A stretch of 64,000 nt of DNA from JAHBVL01 sp963712055 (GTDB taxonomy: Bacteria; Chloroflexota; Chloroflexia; Thermomicrobiales; UBA6265). The DNA is taken from contig CAVQGN010000004.1 in NCBI GenBank assembly GCA_963712055.1, forward strand, positions 124,001 to 188,000. The letters run 5' to 3'. Below, in pieces: positions 60,514 through 64,000 of the stretch. The notes below the pieces were generated by a model. It did not search any database and had not been told where the DNA came from. It saw nothing but the letters and a program-made list of their open reading frames with translations. Position numbers and translations under genes: made by a program. How positions within the stretch are numbered: position 1 is the stretch's first letter; each line of letters opens with the position of its first letter.

Positions 60514-63231
60514 TCAGGCTGTTTCGGTCGCAAGTTTGCGCAGAACCGTTTGCAGGATGCCTCCGTTCTCGTAGTAGTCAATCTCGACCGGGCTGTCGAT
60601 CCGCACAATCGTCTCGAACGAGGTGATCGAACCATCGGGGCGGGTCACCGAAACGTCCAGCCGCTGGCCTGAGGTCAAACCGGCGGCGATCCCGGAGATG
60701 GCGAACGTTTCCTCGCCGGTCAGGCCATGGCTTGCGGCGTTTTCGCCGGGCAGGAACTGCAGCGGCAGGATACCCATCCCGACCAGGTTGCTGCGGTGAA
60801 TACGCTCGAAGCTTTCGACAATAACCGCTTTGATCCCGAGCAGAAGCGGTCCCTTGGCTGCCCAGTCGCGGGACGAACCGGTCCCGTACTCCTTACCACC
60901 GATGACGATTAGCGGTGTCCCGCTGTCCTGGTAGCGCATCGAGGCTTCGTAGATCGTCATAATGCTGTCGGTTGGGAAGTACCGGGTGAAGTTGCCTTCT
61001 TTCCCTGGTGTCAGCAGATTGCGGAGCCGGACGTTGGCAAAGGTTCCTCGGACCATCACTTCGTGATTGCCTCGACGAGCGCCATAGGAGTTGAACTCGA
61101 TCGGCGGGACATCCAGATTGATCAGGTATTCACCAGCCGGGCTGGTCCTCTGAATCGAACCGGCTGGCGAGATATGGTCCGTAGTAACGGAATCGCCGAG
61201 GAGCGCCAGACAACGCGCTCCCACAATGTCGGTCAATGCTTCCGGCGTGATATCGAGATCGACAAAATAGGGCGGCTCCTGGACATAGGTCGATTCGCGG
61301 TCCCATTCGTAAAGCTCGCCGGTTGGAACCGGGAGGCTCTGCCATTGCTCATCGCCATCGAACACGCTGGCGTATTCGGTCGCGAACGTTTCGGCTGTCA
61401 ACGATTCGGCAATGGTCGTAGTGATTTCTTCGTGGGTTGGCCAGATATCGGCCAAATAGACCGGTTGGGCGTTTGGGTCATATCCAATCGGTTCGCTGGT
61501 CAGATCGATATCGACCGAGCCTGCCAGCGCATAGGCAACAACGAGCGGCGGCGAAGCCAGGAACGAAGCCCGCACCTGCGCGTGAATTCGTCCTTCAAAG
61601 TTACGGTTGCCGCTCAACACGGCTGAGACGACCAAATGGTTTTCATCGATCGCGTTAGCCACCGGTTCCGGCAAGGGGCCGGAGTTGCCAATGCAGGTCG
61701 TGCAGCCGTAGCCGACGGTATGGAACCCGAGCGCTTCGAGATAGGGGGTCAGGTTGGCGTTGTCCAGCATGGCCGATACCACCTGCGACCCTGGCGCCAT
61801 GCTGGTCTTGACCGTCGGTGGGACATCGAGTCCGCGTTCGACCGCTTTTTTCGCCAGAAGACCGGCTCCGACCATCACCGCTGGATTCGAGGTATTTGTG
61901 CACGAAGTGATCGCTGCGATCGCGACAGAACCATGATTGAGCACTTCGCGTTCGTTGCCGATCGAAACTTCGACACCAGCAAACGAGGTGGGCGCGGCAC
62001 CGTTCGTCGACGGCGGGAACTGCTCAGGAAAGGCGGTTTCGAGCGTTGTTGGCAAATCGGGCAACGCCACCCGGTCCTGTGGTCGCCGCGGACCGGCCAC
62101 ACTCGGAACAACGGTTGCGAGATCGAGTTCGACAACGTCGTTGTACCGCGGATCCGGCGTTGCATCGGTCCGGAACAAGCGCTGCGCTTTGCAATAGCGC
62201 TCCACCAGATCAGTGGAGCGACCAGTCATGCGGAGATAGTTCAGGGTGACATCGTCGACTGGGAAGAGCGAAGCGGTGGCGCCGTATTCGGGCGCCATGT
62301 TCGAAATCGTGGCCCGGTCGGCCAGAGTCAGACTACCCAGACCCTCGCCGAAGAACTCGACGAAGCGACCGACTACACCAAAACTGCGCAGAATCTGGGT
62401 CACATGAAGGACCAGGTCCGTTGCAGTCGCGCCTGCTGGAAGCGATCCGGTCAAGCGGAAACCAACGACTTCAGGCATCAACTGATAGAGCGGTTGACCG
62501 AGCATGGCGGCCTCCGCTTCGATTCCCCCAACACCCCAGCCGAGTACGCCGAGACCATTGATCATCGTCGTGTGAGAGTCAGTACCGACCAGTGTGTCCG
62601 GGAATGCCAACAGACTGTCGCCAACCTGACGAGTTGCCACCACTGGCGCCAGGAACTCGAGATTCACCTGATGAACGATCCCGGTGCCAGGAGGAACCAC
62701 GCGAAAATTCTCGAATGACTGCTGCGCCCAGCGGAGCAATGTGTAGCGTTCCGAGTTCCGCTCGTATTCGCGCGCCACGTTGTAGGCAAATGACCCGAGC
62801 GTGCCGAACCGGTCGACCTGCACCGAGTGATCGATAACCAGATCGACAGGAACGAGCGGATTGATCCGGGAAACATCGCCGCCGAGAACAGCCATCGCAG
62901 AGCGCATGGCGGCCAAATCGACCACCGTCGGCACCCCCGTGAAATCCTGCAACAGGACCCGGGCGGGCATGAACGGGAGTTCGAAATCCTCTCGTGATGC
63001 GGTCGGACTCCAAGCTGCCATCCGATCGACGACATCCTGCCCGACCGCTTCCGACCCGAGATTTCGGAGGACGTTTTCGAGCAGAATCCGAATCGTGAAG
63101 GGTAGGGAGTCGATGGTTGTCGACCCGGCCGCTTCGAGCGCATCGAGGCTCGCATACTCGACCGTTGATCCATCGCTCAGCGAAAGTGACTTCAGATATG
63201 CCGATGCATCGCCGGTAATGGGTTCGCTCAT
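60514..63231 (-). CDS. acnA: Aconitate hydratase
   Basis: [4Fe-4S] enzyme of the citric acid cycle interconverting citrate and isocitrate, 905 residues from the ATG at 63231 (MSEPITGDASAYL); the longer upstream frame has no family match. Cluster cysteines are visible in IAAITSCTNTSNPAVM and VGYGCTTCIGNSGPL. Other signatures are VGTDSHTTMINGLGVLGWGV (given as VGTDSHTTMINGLGV) and the swivel-domain GGKEYGTGSSRDWAAKG. Its length fits the AcnA/IRP type, so RNA binding when iron-starved is possible but untested. Confidence 0.96.
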   Translation of the reverse strand: MSEPITGDASAYLKSLSLSDGSTVEYASLDALEAAGSTTIDSLPFTIRILLENVLRNLGSEAVGQDVVDRMAAWSPTASREDFELPFMPARVLLQDFTGVPTVVDLAAMRSAMAVLGGDVSRINPLVPVDLVIDHSVQVDRFGTLGSFAYNVAREYERNSERYTLLRWAQQSFENFRVVPPGTGIVHQVNLEFLAPVVATRQVGDSLLAFPDTLVGTDSHTTMINGLGVLGWGVGGIEAEAAMLGQPLYQLMPEVVGFRLTGSLPAGATATDLVLHVTQILRSFGVVGRFVEFFGEGLGSLTLADRATISNMAPEYGATASLFPVDDVTLNYLRMTGRSTDLVERYCKAQRLFRTDATPDPRYNDVVELDLATVVPSVAGPRRPQDRVALPDLPTTLETAFPEQFPPSTNGAAPTSFAGVEVSIGNEREVLNHGSVAIAAITSCTNTSNPAVMVGAGLLAKKAVERGLDVPPTVKTSMAPGSQVVSAMLDNANLTPYLEALGFHTVGYGCTTCIGNSGPLPEPVANAIDENHLVVSAVLSGNRNFEGRIHAQVRASFLASPPLVVAYALAGSVDIDLTSEPIGYDPNAQPVYLADIWPTHEEITTTIAESLTAETFATEYASVFDGDEQWQSLPVPTGELYEWDRESTYVQEPPYFVDLDITPEALTDIVGARCLALLGDSVTTDHISPAGSIQRTSPAGEYLINLDVPPIEFNSYGARRGNHEVMVRGTFANVRLRNLLTPGKEGNFTRYFPTDSIMTIYEASMRYQDSGTPLIVIGGKEYGTGSSRDWAAKGPLLLGIKAVIVESFERIHRSNLVGMGILPLQFLPGENAASHGLTGEETFAISGIAAGLTSGQRLDVSVTRPDGSITSFETIVRIDSPVEIDYYENGGILQTVLRKLATETA

Positions 63232-63515
63232 GGTGCTGCCCTCGGTGCGAGCGGCACGGACGGCGTCCCTGGTCGCTCGAGTACGGAAATCCTGTTGGCC
63301 CAATTCTATATGAAGCCGCTGAGGCATCCATCGGGTTGTTGACGAAATCTGCCGACGTTTCGCTCGGTTCAGGGTTTCGGACGAAGTGGCTATACTTCGC
63401 AGTCGCATGGTCAGGCATGAGCCGTTAACAGGTTCATGGCTGTTCTGCCGCGTTCTGAGACTCGACCGACGAGCGGACGACGCTGCAGCGGTTTATCGAG
63501 GATCTCCAGGATCTG

Positions 63516-64000
63516 ATGCGTTCTCGCCGAGTCATCGCTGGCTTTCTGATCAGCGGCATATTCCTCTTCATTTCTCTTCGAGGCCAGGATTTTGGCGCCG
63601 TTGCGGACGCGTTTCGCTCGGTAACGTATTGGTGGCTGATTCCCGCGCTGCTTCTCTATTTCACCGGTTTGCTGGTGCGGGCTGCCCGCTGGAGTGTGCT
63701 TCTACGACCGGTAGCGCACCTCTCGGGGAGACAGCTCGTGCCTATCAATGCCGTCGGTCTCATGGCGAACAACATCCTTCCTCTCCGTACCGGCGAAGTC
63801 GTGCGGGCCTATACCCTCAACAAGAACTACGGCGTTTCGAAGTCGTCGGCACTCGGGACGATCGCTGTCGAACGGATCTTTGACGGCATGACCATGCTCC
63901 TGTTCATCGTGACGTCAATGGTTTTCGTTACCCTGACGAACGAAATCCGGCACGTCACCATCCTGGCCGTCGTGCTGTTCAGCGTCGCCATTGTGGCACT
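63516..64000 (+). CDS. Lysylphosphatidylglycerol synthase-like membrane protein, 3' end beyond window
   Basis: The first 161 residues of a UPF0104/LPG_synthase_TM-type integral membrane protein. Membrane segments include RVIAGFLISGIFLFISL and YWWLIPALLLYFTGLLV, followed by the family motif RAARWSVLLRPV and INAVGLMANNILPLRTGEVVRAY, split here as NNILPLRTGEVVRAY. The next conserved part is LGTIAVERIFDGMTMLLFI. The gene runs off the window. It lies divergent to acnA; a TATACT box at 63391 could serve one of them. Confidence 0.88.
   Translation, partial: MRSRRVIAGFLISGIFLFISLRGQDFGAVADAFRSVTYWWLIPALLLYFTGLLVRAARWSVLLRPVAHLSGRQLVPINAVGLMANNILPLRTGEVVRAYTLNKNYGVSKSSALGTIAVERIFDGMTMLLFIVTSMVFVTLTNEIRHVTILAVVLFSVAIVA

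Overview
The window is a GC-rich (about 60%), gene-dense bacterial chromosome segment. The gene set suggests a member of Chloroflexota, most likely near Thermomicrobia/Sphaerobacter. That placement is an inference from the mix of a nosZ-D-F-Y-L cluster, LysW-dependent lysine/arginine synthesis, T-box and SAM-I leaders, and an EASP-rich cytochrome c linker; no rRNA or other marker confirms it. No CRISPR array, insertion sequence, prophage, tRNA or rRNA was seen.

Layout. 1-8.3 kb: the end of a sortase, thrC-thrB, an acetyltransferase, a sugar kinase, a Uma2 remnant, a MalK/UgpC-type ATPase, Hsp20 and a gamma-family PLP lyase. 8.3-15.4 kb: a nitrous-oxide reduction operon (nosZ, a membrane protein, nosD, nosF, nosY, nosL, cytochrome c) with a CRP/FNR-like site upstream. 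15.5-17.3 kb: proS. 17.3-28.5 kb, minus strand: two back-to-back operons for LysW-dependent amino-acid synthesis. The first is argF-lysW-third ligase-lysK-argX behind a T-box whose apparent specifier is CGC (Arg) and which looks translational. The second is lysX-lysY-LLM oxidoreductase-lysZ-lysJ-propeller protein behind a T-box whose apparent specifier is AAG (Lys) and which ends in an intrinsic terminator. 28.8-32.3 kb: a SnoaL-like protein, then a SAM-I riboswitch and metX-metY. 33-46 kb: mixed housekeeping genes (AlaX, a LysN-like aminotransferase, apt, a thioredoxin-like gene with an in-frame TGA at its first redox Cys, LCP protein, tyrS, MFS, dipeptidase, fabI, amidohydrolase, PIMT-VOC fusion). 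46-48 kb: a TrkA/TrkH-type potassium system. 48.4-59 kb: a respiratory complex I operon, nuoABCDHJKLMN, without E, F, G and I. 59-64 kb: Nudix hydrolase, FMN reductase, aconitase and the start of an LPG-synthase-like membrane protein.

How the parts work together. The LysW carrier protein and enzymes Y, Z, J and K are each present once, so the two T-box operons appear to share one protein-tethered pathway, with separate ligases deciding between the lysine and arginine routes. NosZ, its assembly proteins and cytochrome c form an anaerobic electron sink, and the nuo operon supplies proton-pumping respiration.

The most striking single observation is the UxxC reading of the thioredoxin-like gene (TGA at 36309-36311), a candidate selenoprotein. 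Three conserved genes (nosZ, proS, nuoL) are each broken by a single extra base. Because all three are long, otherwise intact genes and two are essential or nearly so, sequencing or assembly error is the first explanation to exclude.
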